A stretch of DNA of 63,920 nucleotides, taken from IMG/VR virus record IMGVR_UViG_3300044464_000029, positions 1 to 63,920 of that record, one strand, 5' to 3'. The stretch is from a virus. Below are positions 13,049 to 19,506 of the stretch, in pieces (position 1 is the stretch's first letter; each line of letters starts with the position of its first letter). The position numbers and the translations under genes were made by a program. The notes under the pieces are model-generated. The model worked only from the letters and a program-made list of their open reading frames with translations. It ran no database searches and was not told the DNA's origin.

Positions 13049-13249
13049 CTAGCTGCTACCTGTGGATGCTTCCATGTACGTTTTGGCTTCATTCTTGCTG
13101 TTTGCCTCATGTACTAGTGTAAGAGACATTTCCTTGCTATTGTTCGAATTGAGTGTAATCTTACTTACACGCCATTTTTGACCAAAAGACTCCCTAATTG
13201 CCATGTATTTATCAATTACGAAGTATTCGCCTTCTGTGCTGTTTACCAT
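13049..13249 (-). CDS. Hypothetical protein
   Basis: 66 residues, starting MVNSTEGEYFVIDKYMAIR. Beta-rich with a Ser/Asn/Lys-rich C-terminus. Its ATG overlaps the upstream stop by seven bases, so it is coupled to the 56-residue gene. Confidence 0.55.
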   Translation of the reverse strand: MVNSTEGEYFVIDKYMAIRESFGQKWRVSKITLNSNNSKEMSLTLVHEANSKNEAKTYMEASTGSS

Positions 13250-13413
13250 GCTACTGTCCCCTTAAGTACTACCTTGTCTGCCTTTGTCCTAATAATTGCA
13301 GACTTAAGCAGAAAATGTAGATTGTCCGATTCCTGCTCATTTGCCCAATTCCTTAGGCTTGTATTAGCTTTTCGGATTTGTGACATTTTGAGCACTACCC
13401 GGGCCTTGTGCAT
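13243..13413 (-). CDS. 56-residue basic helical protein
   Basis: Starts MHKARVVLKMSQIRKANT after TAGGAGTAAAA. Helical and basic. Copy 3 of the bipartite motif (13326-13357) lies inside it in a frame unrelated to PKEL, which argues that the motif acts as DNA. Function unknown. Confidence 0.55.
   Translation of the reverse strand: MHKARVVLKMSQIRKANTSLRNWANEQESDNLHFLLKSAIIRTKADKVVLKGTVAW
13326..13357 (-). promoter_or_regulatory. Bipartite fixed-spacing motif, copy 3
   Basis: CCGATTCC (13326-13333), 12 bases, CAATTCCTTAGG (13346-13357), inside a coding region. Confidence 0.5.
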
Positions 13414-13478
13414 TTTTACTCCTATTAGGTGGACATGAATGCATATGTCCGTTGTGGCCCATATGCAAACAAATTCAC

Positions 13479-13649
13479 CTAGTAGATGCTGGAAAAGTCT
13501 TCTTCGTCGTAGATGTCCGAATCGTAGAATTCGTCGTAAGTATCCCGATCGTACTCTTCGTCGTCATCCTCCCAAATGTCCAAATCGTCTAGCAAATCGA
13601 CATTTCCGCCGTTTGCGTCTTCATACGCCGATTCGAGCCACTCATCCAT
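13479..13649 (-). CDS. Small strongly acidic protein
   Basis: 56 residues from the ATG at 13649 (TTTGGAGATCAAAA ahead). Starts MDEWLESAYEDANGG and becomes almost entirely Asp, Glu and Tyr. Could mimic DNA or bind a basic partner, as some phage host-control proteins do, but there is no direct evidence. Confidence 0.55.
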   Translation of the reverse strand: MDEWLESAYEDANGGNVDLLDDLDIWEDDDEEYDRDTYDEFYDSDIYDEEDFSSIY

Positions 13650-13713
13650 TTTTGATCTCCAAATCGATGTCCAAAATGTGTTTGAAACTCTCCACTTAGG
13701 TGGATTTAACCAC

Positions 13714-13734
13714 AGTGGGCCATTTTGACCCACT
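13714..13734. terminator. AGTGGG hairpin
   Basis: AGTGGG (13714-13719) and CCCACT (13729-13734) with a 9-base loop, just after the stop of the DUF2637-type gene on the minus strand. Short stem, no T-run; a weak terminator at best. Confidence 0.35.
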
Positions 13735-13748
13735 ATGACTAGAACGAC

Positions 13749-14366
13749 CTAAACGTTCACTTTGTCCTGAATGTCGGGCTTTGTGGTATGAGGTACTGTT
13801 TTGCGAGGTGCACGCTTTACGGGTGGCTTTGTCTGTTTCTGTGGGGTTTGTCCTGAAACGACCGCTTCTTCCGGTTTGTCCACTTTTGTCGGCTTTGCGT
13901 TAGTTGACACCTTTTGAATCAGAATCGCCGTTGCTAGTGCAGTTGGGATATCTACGATGAATGGGTAGAATAAGGCAACAATCCAATGCTGTCCGTTTCT
14001 GACCGTTAACTCCCAAATGTGGAAGCCTGAAATCCCGAATGCTACTATAGCGACAAATCCCAACCCAAACCAGACTAAACCCTTCTCAAACTTGTTTTTC
14101 GGGGTATAGTAGGCAATTAGGTGAACTGTGCCAAAGAAGACAATTGTGGGCGCAACCGACGTAATGATCGGTTCCATGTTAATAGCCCCAGATCGGACAT
14201 TTGCATACGTACTGTATGCAAGCCCCAAAAGCATGACCACGAATGCGTACCTTTTCCCCTTTTGTAGCCTTGTGAGGGGAATTTTCCGCTTAGCCTCTTT
14301 TGTCCGATTAAACATTGTCTTGGCCCTTTCAGGTAGGGATGGCACAAAACGGACAGTTTCGTCCAT
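13749..14366 (-). CDS. DUF2637-like multi-span membrane protein
   Basis: 205 residues. A basic N-terminus, four hydrophobic segments (about 39-57, 67-86, 96-115 and 128-148) and a long Lys/Pro/Thr-rich cytoplasmic tail. The last helix reads ALFYPFIVDIPTALATAIL, the signature region of DUF2637 proteins, which are mostly known from Streptomyces plasmid-spread (Spd) proteins and phages. This is the best taxonomic hint in the left arm. No clear enclosing inverted repeat is seen, unlike its right-hand neighbours. Confidence 0.65.
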   Translation of the reverse strand: MDETVRFVPSLPERAKTMFNRTKEAKRKIPLTRLQKGKRYAFVVMLLGLAYSTYANVRSGAINMEPIITSVAPTIVFFGTVHLIAYYTPKNKFEKGLVWFGLGFVAIVAFGISGFHIWELTVRNGQHWIVALFYPFIVDIPTALATAILIQKVSTNAKPTKVDKPEEAVVSGQTPQKQTKPPVKRAPRKTVPHTTKPDIQDKVNV

Positions 14367-14530
14367 TCTGCACCATTTCTACCTGAAATGAGTGACATAC
14401 ACTATTTAGGTATTAATGTCCGATTTGCCAGCTTCGAGGTTCCCCTGTCAGCTCTGGCTCCCCGTTTTCGTTCTACTGCAAGTATACCATGTGCAAAATG
14501 GACATTATTATAATAAGCCATATACTGCAC

Positions 14531-14546
14531 TGTGACTTGAGTCACA
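14531..14546. promoter_or_regulatory. Crp-like palindrome TGTGA-N6-TCACA, site 1
   Basis: TGTGACTTGAGTCACA, a perfect match to the Crp/GlxR consensus, in the non-coding DNA between 14400 and 14600. Confidence 0.6.
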
Positions 14547-14560
14547 TTCTGGTACAGGTA

Positions 14561-14998
14561 ATATGTCCAGATTTAGGCTGCCATGCCTGATTTGTCATAC
14601 TAAAGGTGGTGAACAGAGCTAGGTGCCTCGATTTGGTACAGAAGATCTTGTATCCGACTTACCCATGCATATGCATCCAGATAGGTGAAATGCAGACTAC
14701 ACCAGACATAGAGTGCAGATCCGTCTTTTGCTGGTAAATGGTACGAAAGCTCCGAATCGTACTTCTCATACGGATTGTTGGTCACATGCCACAAAATCGT
14801 GACATGTCCGGTTTGTCCGATGAAGAAGTCATTCGACTGATTCGTAGCGCTTCCATCCCAACTGTCCCCATAACCGACAGGAAGTGCCGAATCGTCCATA
14901 ATGTCCGAATGGTAAGCCATTTCCGACATGTCGTGGATTTCGTTATTGTCCATTTTTGCCCCTTTTGATGAGGCATGGCAGTCTAAAACTAGACATAT
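14561..14998. repeat. Gene-enclosing inverted repeat, pair 1
   Basis: Arms 14561-14588 and 14971-14998 pair at 25 of 28 positions and enclose the gene 14600-14953 with its ribosome binding site. The right arm overlaps the left arm of pair 2 over AGACATAT. Confidence 0.8.
14600..14953 (-). CDS. Hypothetical protein in inverted repeat
   Basis: 117 residues after AAAAGGGGCAAAA. Starts MDNNEIHDMSEMAYHSD; the N-terminus is acidic and the C-terminal half beta/alpha with several Trp and Tyr. Unrecognised. Enclosed by pair 1. Confidence 0.55.
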   Translation of the reverse strand: MDNNEIHDMSEMAYHSDIMDDSALPVGYGDSWDGSATNQSNDFFIGQTGHVTILWHVTNNPYEKYDSELSYHLPAKDGSALYVWCSLHFTYLDAYAWVSRIQDLLYQIEAPSSVHHL

Positions 14999-15346
14999 GT
15001 AGATTTAAGTGGACATGTCCGCTTTTTCTAGTTTAGCGGGTTTGTCCGATTTCCCACAGATTGTCCATCTCTGTGGTAGTATGGGTGGGAATGTAATCTT
15101 GATGCCAATTGTACCGCATTGCGTGTAACATGCACAATTGCAGCCATCTGACCGTTACATCTACCTCTGCGTCGGTTTTGGCTCCGCCGTCTGGTTCGTG
15201 AAACTCTGTAATGATTCCGACGCAAACGCCCTGATTGCACGTTTTAATGTCATTGTCCAAATCGAACGGTGTGACCAAAGTTCCGATGTTAAGAGCCATT
15301 TTGTCCCCTTTGATGAGGACATGCCCACATAGATCTACATATGTCT
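14991..15346. repeat. Gene-enclosing inverted repeat, pair 2
   Basis: Arms 14991-15020 and 15317-15346 pair at 27 of 30 positions around the gene 15033-15299. Confidence 0.8.
15033..15299 (-). CDS. Hypothetical protein in inverted repeat
   Basis: 88 residues after AAAGGGGACAAA. Starts MALNIGTLVTPFDLDND; beta-rich first half, then a helix with HAMRYNWHQD. Resembles small regulatory-size phage proteins but matches no family I know. Enclosed by pair 2. Confidence 0.55.
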   Translation of the reverse strand: MALNIGTLVTPFDLDNDIKTCNQGVCVGIITEFHEPDGGAKTDAEVDVTVRWLQLCMLHAMRYNWHQDYIPTHTTTEMDNLWEIGQTR

Positions 15347-15347
15347 T

Positions 15348-15696
15348 ACATGTACGGATATAAGGAGATATGGGCTAGATGTCCGATTAGTTCTTTACGA
15401 TCCAGAATGTGATACCAGGTCCGTAAAATATGAATGCCCATTGGTCCGGATCATCCATAATGCCCTTGTCGCCGTAGATGTCGTTAATGTCCGAAATAAC
15501 TTGGATCCATTCTGGCATATTAGAATCATCCCGGGCAGTTAGGGCAAGGTTGCGCAAAATGCGCATACCCTTACGAAATGTGACATCTCCGGCGAAAGCG
15601 AAATCTTCATAGCCATCGTGCTCAAAGCCAACAGACCATGACATAATAACCCCTGTCCGATTTTGTCAGCCCATATCCCCATATATCCGTACATGT
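15348..15696. repeat. Gene-enclosing inverted repeat, pair 3
   Basis: Arms 15348-15376 and 15668-15696 pair at 27 of 29 positions around the gene 15387-15644. Confidence 0.8.
15387..15644 (-). CDS. Hypothetical protein in inverted repeat
   Basis: 85 residues after AGGGGTTATT. Starts MSWSVGFEHDGYEDFAF; globular, with an acidic middle (DINDIYGDKGIMDDP) and an aromatic C-terminus. Unrecognised. Enclosed by pair 3. Confidence 0.55.
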   Translation of the reverse strand: MSWSVGFEHDGYEDFAFAGDVTFRKGMRILRNLALTARDDSNMPEWIQVISDINDIYGDKGIMDDPDQWAFIFYGPGITFWIVKN

Positions 15697-15816
15697 CCCC
15701 CTCCCCCTATATGTCTGAATTTTGCCCATATAGTCGAGAATGCTACAGGGTCCGCCGATTCCTACCAAAAGTCCCAATTCCTTAGGACTCTTATAGGGGT
15801 TCCGCTCGGTATGCAC
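15622..15816 (-). CDS. Doubtful frame with SPKEL motif
   Basis: 64 residues from a GTG, no convincing ribosome binding site. It crosses the right arm of pair 3 and overlaps the next gene by 23 bases. SPKELGLLVGIG arises from copy 4 of the bipartite motif. More likely regulatory DNA than a gene. Confidence 0.2.
   Translation of the reverse strand: MHTERNPYKSPKELGLLVGIGGPCSILDYMGKIQTYRGRGTCTDIWGYGLTKSDRGYYVMVCWL
15755..15786 (-). promoter_or_regulatory. Bipartite fixed-spacing motif, copy 4
   Basis: CCGATTCC (15755-15762), 12 bases, CAATTCCTTAGG (15775-15786), in the otherwise gene-poor stretch 15700-16055. Confidence 0.5.
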
Positions 15817-15851
15817 CTTATGTGCACCCTGTGGGGTCTTATCCCTTTCGC

Positions 15852-15924
15852 CACTTTTGAGTTCTTAAGTTACGATTGTCCGCTTTGGGCGGGACTGCCC
15901 TTTTTCTTTTTTCTTTTTTCTTTT
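15852..15924. promoter_or_regulatory. Duplicated box and polypyrimidine tract
   Basis: GTTCTTAAGTTACGATT (15861-15877) recurs with two changes at 17899-17915, each preceded by a CTTTT run. It is followed here by GGGC-N6-GCCC and a TTTTTC-type pyrimidine tract (about 15900-15924), terminator-like on the plus strand. On the minus strand the box may be a promoter for the block to its left. Confidence 0.4.
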
Positions 15925-15987
15925 AAGTCTAGCACGGACGATGTCGGAAATTCCCGACTTATCATGCTAAACCGGACATTCTGAAAG

Positions 15988-16003
15988 TGTGAGTTAAATC
16001 ACA
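15988..16003. promoter_or_regulatory. Crp-like palindrome, site 2
   Basis: TGTGAGTTAAATCACA, a perfect TGTGA-N6-TCACA, in the non-coding stretch just left of pair 4. Confidence 0.6.
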
Positions 16004-16016
16004 CCCAAAATATCAT

Positions 16017-16294
16017 GATTTAGGAGCTTTAGACCGTCATGTCCGGATTTATCAATTACAGTGCGATTTGGGCGTTACGTCGAATTTGGTACATTTTGAC
16101 CACAATGTCCAATTGGCGGTCAATGACGTTAATGTGCGGTTCGTTCATTATGCACAGAAAGTTCTGCTTGTCCATTTTGTCCAAGAAGTCCATCATGCGA
16201 CGAAACTTCCCGATTGTGACTCTTTCTGCTGCTTTTTCCATTTTTAGTCCTTTGTCCGATTTGGTCGGACATGACGGTTTAGAACTACTAAAGC
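16017..16294. repeat. Gene-enclosing inverted repeat, pair 4
   Basis: Arms 16017-16045 and 16266-16294 pair at 24 of 29 positions around the gene 16056-16241. The core CGGACATGACGGT is perfect. Confidence 0.7.
16056..16241 (-). CDS. Hypothetical protein in inverted repeat
   Basis: 61 residues after AAAGGACTAAAA. Starts MEKAAERVTIGKFRRMMD; helical and basic. Unrecognised. Enclosed by pair 4. Confidence 0.55.
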   Translation of the reverse strand: MEKAAERVTIGKFRRMMDFLDKMDKQNFLCIMNEPHINVIDRQLDIVVKMYQIRRNAQIAL

Positions 16295-16297
16295 ATG

Positions 16298-16606
16298 AAT
16301 TATCCTGGTTTAGAAGGCTATGTCTGGTTTGTCGTTTTAGTCCTGTGAGCGGTTTTTGCGCCTTTCATCCCGAATTAAGACAAGTGCCCGGTATGTGGCC
16401 AAAACGTCGTCTTCGTCCTTAATGCCGGATTTGACTACTTCGTCGTAAATGGCCTCATTTGTCCAAGTTGAGAGCAATCGGCGTGATATGCCCGTATAGA
16501 CCTTCATGTGCACTTTTGGGGTGGATGTCCAGAGATATGGCAATGTTACCATTTTAGCTCCCTATGTCCGATTTATCCAGACATAGCCCTTTAGACCAGG
16601 ATAATT
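16298..16606. repeat. Gene-enclosing inverted repeat, pair 5
   Basis: Arms 16298-16327 and 16577-16606 pair at 27 of 30 positions around the gene 16337-16552. Confidence 0.8.
16337..16552 (-). CDS. Hypothetical protein in inverted repeat
   Basis: 71 residues after AGGGAGCTAAA. Starts MVTLPYLWTSTPKVHMK, with a helical, charged C-terminus (RALVLIRDERRKNRSQD). Unrecognised. Enclosed by pair 5. Confidence 0.55.
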   Translation of the reverse strand: MVTLPYLWTSTPKVHMKVYTGISRRLLSTWTNEAIYDEVVKSGIKDEDDVLATYRALVLIRDERRKNRSQD

Positions 16607-16608
16607 CT

Positions 16609-16863
16609 GACTTACTACCTTTTGTCCGGCATGTCTGATTTGCGGATTAATTCACTATAAGAGTGGAAGTGTCCGACATCGCCCAGATAAGCAACATAAT
16701 GAGTGCTATGTTGAACAATGCGGCAATTATTACTTCTACGTGCTTTGTCGCGAATGTCTGAATTGACCAGGTACGCACGTGCTTGCCGTGATATGCCATG
16801 GTATTCCCCTTTTGTCCGATTTTGGCTGTTTTGGCAGACATGCCGGATAAGAGGTAGTAAGTC
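16609..16863. repeat. Gene-enclosing inverted repeat, pair 6
   Basis: Arms 16609-16637 and 16835-16863 pair at 27 of 29 positions around the gene 16647-16799. Confidence 0.8.
16647..16799 (-). CDS. 50-residue membrane protein in inverted repeat
   Basis: Starts MAYHGKHVRTWSIQTF after AAAAGGGGAATACC. One membrane helix (VEVIIAALFNIALIMLLIW) and a short polar tail. The longer frame upstream is rejected because it crosses the right arm. Enclosed by pair 6. Confidence 0.55.
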   Translation of the reverse strand: MAYHGKHVRTWSIQTFATKHVEVIIAALFNIALIMLLIWAMSDTSTLIVN

Positions 16864-16874
16864 TTTAATGTGCC

Positions 16875-17203
16875 ACATGTACGGATATAGCAGGATATGT
16901 CCGATTTCGTCCTACTGTGTGATGTTTTGGAACGATTCGGCCGCATTCAGCCAGCTATGCGAAGAATGCCACCATTTGTCCGTTCTGTCCTCTGAGTCCC
17001 AAATGACCACATAGAACCCATTGCCCATATTGTCGCATATGTCCAATTTGACCACTACGACCGTATTGTCCGAATTGTAGTAGTGTGGCGCAAATGCCAC
17101 GATCTGCCCGTATTTCTCCATTTGCGCAATAACATCCAGAATGTCCATCTTTGTACTCCTATGTCCGATTTATTCGGACATATCCTGTTAAATCCGTACA
17201 TGT
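16875..17203. repeat. Gene-enclosing inverted repeat, pair 7
   Basis: Arms 16875-16904 and 17174-17203 pair at 28 of 30 positions around the gene 16912-17148. A local hairpin TATGTCCGA/TCGGACATA (17160-17182) competes with the right arm next to the ribosome binding site. Confidence 0.8.
16912..17148 (-). CDS. Hypothetical protein in inverted repeat
   Basis: 78 residues after AGGAGTACAAAG. Starts MDILDVIAQMEKYGQIV; alternating strands (VVVVKLDICDNMGNGFYVV) and Trp/Ser-rich C-terminus (DKWWHSSHSW). Unrecognised. Enclosed by pair 7. Confidence 0.55.
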   Translation of the reverse strand: MDILDVIAQMEKYGQIVAFAPHYYNSDNTVVVVKLDICDNMGNGFYVVIWDSEDRTDKWWHSSHSWLNAAESFQNITQ

Positions 17204-17206
17204 CCA

Positions 17207-17587
17207 GAATTATCCAGGTTTGGGAGGGTATGTCCGTTTTATACTAGACGCAGCCGATTCGCCACGGTTCGACGGATATAACACGACTTTCCGGGACAAT
17301 CTCCCATACAAGCCGCAATTCCGACTCAAGTGGTGCATCTGGGTACATTTGGAACGCTTCGCGCATTTCGACCATATCGCCCATATTGGGCAGATCAGTC
17401 ACAATGTAGACAAAGTTGGATTTTCCGTCCATAACGGACATTTCGTATTCTTCGAAGAATTCGGTAAAACCCACCGTTTCTCCGATTTTTACGGTATATC
17501 CGTTATTGTCCACAAATTCGCCAAGTTTCATAATAACTCCTCTTATGTCCGATTTGTCGGACATACCCTCTCAGACCCGGATAATTC
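17207..17587. repeat. Gene-enclosing inverted repeat, pair 8
   Basis: Arms 17207-17236 and 17558-17587 pair at 27 of 30 positions around the gene 17244-17531. A local ATGTCCGA/TCGGACAT hairpin (about 17545-17564) sits three bases before the ribosome binding site. Confidence 0.8.
17244..17531 (-). CDS. Hypothetical protein in inverted repeat
   Basis: 95 residues from the ATG at 17531 after GAGGAGTTATT. Starts MKLGEFVDNNGYTVKIGET; beta-rich with TVKIGETVGF and MSVMDGKSNFVYIVTD strands, then a helix. Unrecognised. Enclosed by pair 8. Confidence 0.55.
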   Translation of the reverse strand: MKLGEFVDNNGYTVKIGETVGFTEFFEEYEMSVMDGKSNFVYIVTDLPNMGDMVEMREAFQMYPDAPLESELRLVWEIVPESRVISVEPWRIGCV

Positions 17588-17599
17588 CGGTAAGACCTC

Positions 17600-17870
17600 C
17601 ATGTACCCTATAACCGACATGTCCGTTATTCCCTAGTTTGTCGGATTTAGCAGTTCTGCTAGCTCAATTCGGGCTTTTTCCTCTATTTGCGACATTTCCT
17701 TGTAAGTCGGGCATGTCGCCTTTTTACACCCCGAATGGGTCCGAATGTGGACATTTACCTTATCCACTAGGTTTTCCCAGATTATCACCTTTTTGGCGGT
17801 TTCTCCACGAAATACCATGTTAACTCCCTCTATGTCCGATTTAGTGGACATGTCGGTTATGGGGCACATG
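17600..17870. repeat. Gene-enclosing inverted repeat, pair 9
   Basis: Arms 17600-17624 and 17846-17870 pair at 23 of 25 positions around the gene 17633-17818. Confidence 0.75.
17633..17818 (-). CDS. Hypothetical protein in inverted repeat
   Basis: 61 residues from the ATG at 17818 after GAGGGAGTTAAC. Starts MVFRGETAKKVIIWENL; HSGCKKATCPTYKEM could bind a metal. Rightmost gene of the leftward block. Enclosed by pair 9. Confidence 0.55.
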   Translation of the reverse strand: MVFRGETAKKVIIWENLVDKVNVHIRTHSGCKKATCPTYKEMSQIEEKARIELAELLNPTN

Positions 17871-18138
17871 TGGCCTTTGTCCGATTTTCCTCTTTTTAGT
17901 TATTAAGTAACGATTCGGGGGAATTTCACCGGTTTGCCGGAATTTTCCGGTATTTCCGTTTTCCACCTATTGTCTTGTTTTTCTGTTCTGCCTTAATTCT
18001 ACAGGGGCCCTATATGGGCCATATGTCCGATATAGGGTATATATCATGACATAGTGGGTCAAAAAATATACCCCTATGTACTACTATATACGGCATATCG
18101 GACATATACGGGCACAAGGCCCAAATGGGATGTTGATC

Positions 18139-18154
18139 TGTGACACAGGTCACA
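18139..18154. promoter_or_regulatory. Crp-like palindrome, site 3
   Basis: TGTGACACAGGTCACA, perfect TGTGA-N6-TCACA, extended to CTGTGAC/GTCACAG. Confidence 0.65.
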
Positions 18155-18236
18155 GTGTGGGTAGTATGTCAACATATAGTGCACATAACGGACATGTCGG
18201 ACAGGACATGTCATGATAAATCCGGACATACCGGAC

Positions 18237-18267
18237 TGTGATGCTCGTCACAGTGATTTGGGTCACA
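18237..18267. promoter_or_regulatory. Tandem Crp-like palindromes, sites 4 and 5
   Basis: TGTGATGCTCGTCACA (18237-18252) is perfect. AGTGATTTGGGTCACA (18252-18267) follows with one mismatch and shares one base. A tandem arrangement 200 bases upstream of the rightward promoter suggests activation or repression. Confidence 0.65.
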
Positions 18268-18448
18268 GACAAAGTGGACATTTAGTAAATATTAACTATA
18301 TTATGTTATAAGAGGATAAAAAGGACATTTGGTACGTAAGAAGTAGATCAGAGTGGTAAAAAAGTGTTCGAAAGTTGACACTAATCATATATACGTTTTC
18401 CAAAATTTTATAAGGCTTTTCAGAAAGGTGTTAGAGACTTGACATGTG

Positions 18449-18477
18449 TTGACGAGATAGCCAAGACGTTGTACTCT
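18449..18477 (+). promoter_or_regulatory. Rightward promoter candidate for virion genes
   Basis: TTGACG (18449-18454), 17 bases, TACTCT (18472-18477), about 30 bases before the first virion gene. A second TTGACA at 18439-18444 overlaps. The -10 box is weak. Confidence 0.45.
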
Positions 18478-18505
18478 TGCCTTGAGGACTAACAGGAGGT
18501 GTGAC

Positions 18506-18838
18506 ATGTCCGCTGACTCTCTACCGTCGTTCGATGGCGAATGGAATCCGACCAGAGCACTTGAAAATCTGACTATGGAACGTGCTCTCAGTTCTACTGA
18601 GACACCACAGCAAATGGCTAAGAAGCTGCTAGAAGAAAACTTGCCCGTTGCTGTCATGGCCATTGCGCATCTTGCTACTTATTCTGAAACTGAGGTTATT
18701 CGGCTTAATGCCGCTAAGTTTGTTGTAGAACGCACTATGGGTCCTGCTGAGCGTGTTATTAACGAATCCGGCAAGCACGCATGGGATGATATCTATGACA
18801 ATGTAGTCGTAGAAGCACAGAATTACTTGAAGAGCTAG
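18506..18838 (+). CDS. Putative terminase small subunit
   Basis: 110 residues from the ATG at 18506 (AGGAGG ahead). Helical: residues about 33-90 hold repeated helices with EVIRLNAAKFVVERTMGPAE, a pattern common in small terminase-like proteins of phages. It is the first gene of the virion operon and lies upstream of the large terminase, which supports a packaging role. Sequence alone is not decisive. Confidence 0.5.
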   Translation: MSADSLPSFDGEWNPTRALENLTMERALSSTETPQQMAKKLLEENLPVAVMAIAHLATYSETEVIRLNAAKFVVERTMGPAERVINESGKHAWDDIYDNVVVEAQNYLKS

Positions 18839-18839
18839 A

Positions 18840-18858
18840 CCCACTCCTGTGGGGTTTT
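18840..18858 (+). terminator. Weak hairpin after the first virion gene
   Basis: CCCAC-tcct-GTGGG followed by GTTTTAT, directly after the stop codon. It contains CCTGTGGGG (18846-18854). A short stem, so partial attenuation at most. Confidence 0.35.
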
Positions 18859-18882
18859 ATCAAAAATCAGATTGGAGGAATT

Positions 18883-19389
18883 GTGGCTGTTAAGAGAGCA
18901 CTTCGTGGCGATAACGTAATCTATCGAAATGCTGCGGGCGATTCGATGGCCGTTATTATCACCGGTGGACAAGGTGATGCACCTAGTGTCGCTCCTGTGG
19001 GTGTGGGTAGTGGCACGGGTGGTTCACTAGCCGCTGGTACTTATTCTTATAAGTACAGTTACGTAAAAGATGGCGTTGAATCTCCAGTTTCAGCAGTTTC
19101 GAACAGTGTTGTGACTACTGGTTCTACCAGCAGCATAGCGGTTACGGTAACTGCGGTTACTGGCGCGACCTCGTATAAGATCTACGGTCGTGGTGTTGCC
19201 GCGTCGTATCTGCTAATGGCAACATTAACTGCACCAACTGTGCTCTATACTGATACCGCCGCTGATACGCCTGCTGGTGCTGCGATCGCTGCTAACTTCA
19301 ATGCGTCATTCAGAACTCCGTATACTGGTCACGCAGCGGTTACAGGCGTATTGCCTGGACTCGGTGCTTCGCAGTACCAGAAGATCTGA
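18883..19389 (+). CDS. Structural protein with Ig/FN3-like domain
   Basis: 168 residues, GTG start after GGAGGAATT. Residues about 45-130 (AGTYSYKYSYVKDG, then TGATSYKIYGRG and YTDTAAD) form an FN3-like beta sandwich also found at the N-terminus of the tail tube protein at 30104. Likely a virion decoration or accessory protein; location unknown. Confidence 0.55.
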   Translation: MAVKRALRGDNVIYRNAAGDSMAVIITGGQGDAPSVAPVGVGSGTGGSLAAGTYSYKYSYVKDGVESPVSAVSNSVVTTGSTSSIAVTVTAVTGATSYKIYGRGVAASYLLMATLTAPTVLYTDTAADTPAGAAIAANFNASFRTPYTGHAAVTGVLPGLGASQYQKI

Positions 19390-19398
19390 GGTTGGAAG

Positions 19399-19506
19399 AT
19401 GGCTGCGTATATTGCTGGCGGGAGTGGCAGCGGAAATACTTCTAATGGTGGCAAGCCGGTTAAGGTAGTAAAACCTAAGCCTAAGTCTAAGAAGGCGACC
19501 AAATAA
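19399..19506 (+). CDS. 35-residue Lys/Pro-rich peptide
   Basis: ATG at 19399 after GAGGTTGGAAG. Gly/Ser-rich first half, then VKVVKPKPKSKKATK. TAATG overlap with the next gene. A disordered basic tail, possibly nucleic-acid-binding. Confidence 0.5.
   Translation: MAAYIAGGSGSGNTSNGGKPVKVVKPKPKSKKATK

Larger units (their letters stand above)
17880..18505. promoter_or_regulatory. Divergent control region between the arms
   Basis: About 625 bp with no gene. It contains the second copy of the duplicated box (17899-17915), CCCTATA/TATAGGG (about 18007-18036), ACATGTC-N6-GACATGT (about 18192-18211), three Crp-like palindromes, A/T-rich DNA at 18280-18330 and a rightward promoter candidate. It separates the leftward small-gene block from the rightward virion genes, so both transcription units may be controlled here. 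Confidence 0.6.

Noticed and set aside
17151-17636. Plus-strand open frame of 161 codons
   Set aside because: Runs across two inverted-repeat arms and antisense to the 17244-17531 gene; no ribosome binding site.
14561-17870. CRISPR-like array
   Set aside because: The repeats are inverted pairs with pair-specific sequences enclosing genes, not identical direct repeats with spacers.
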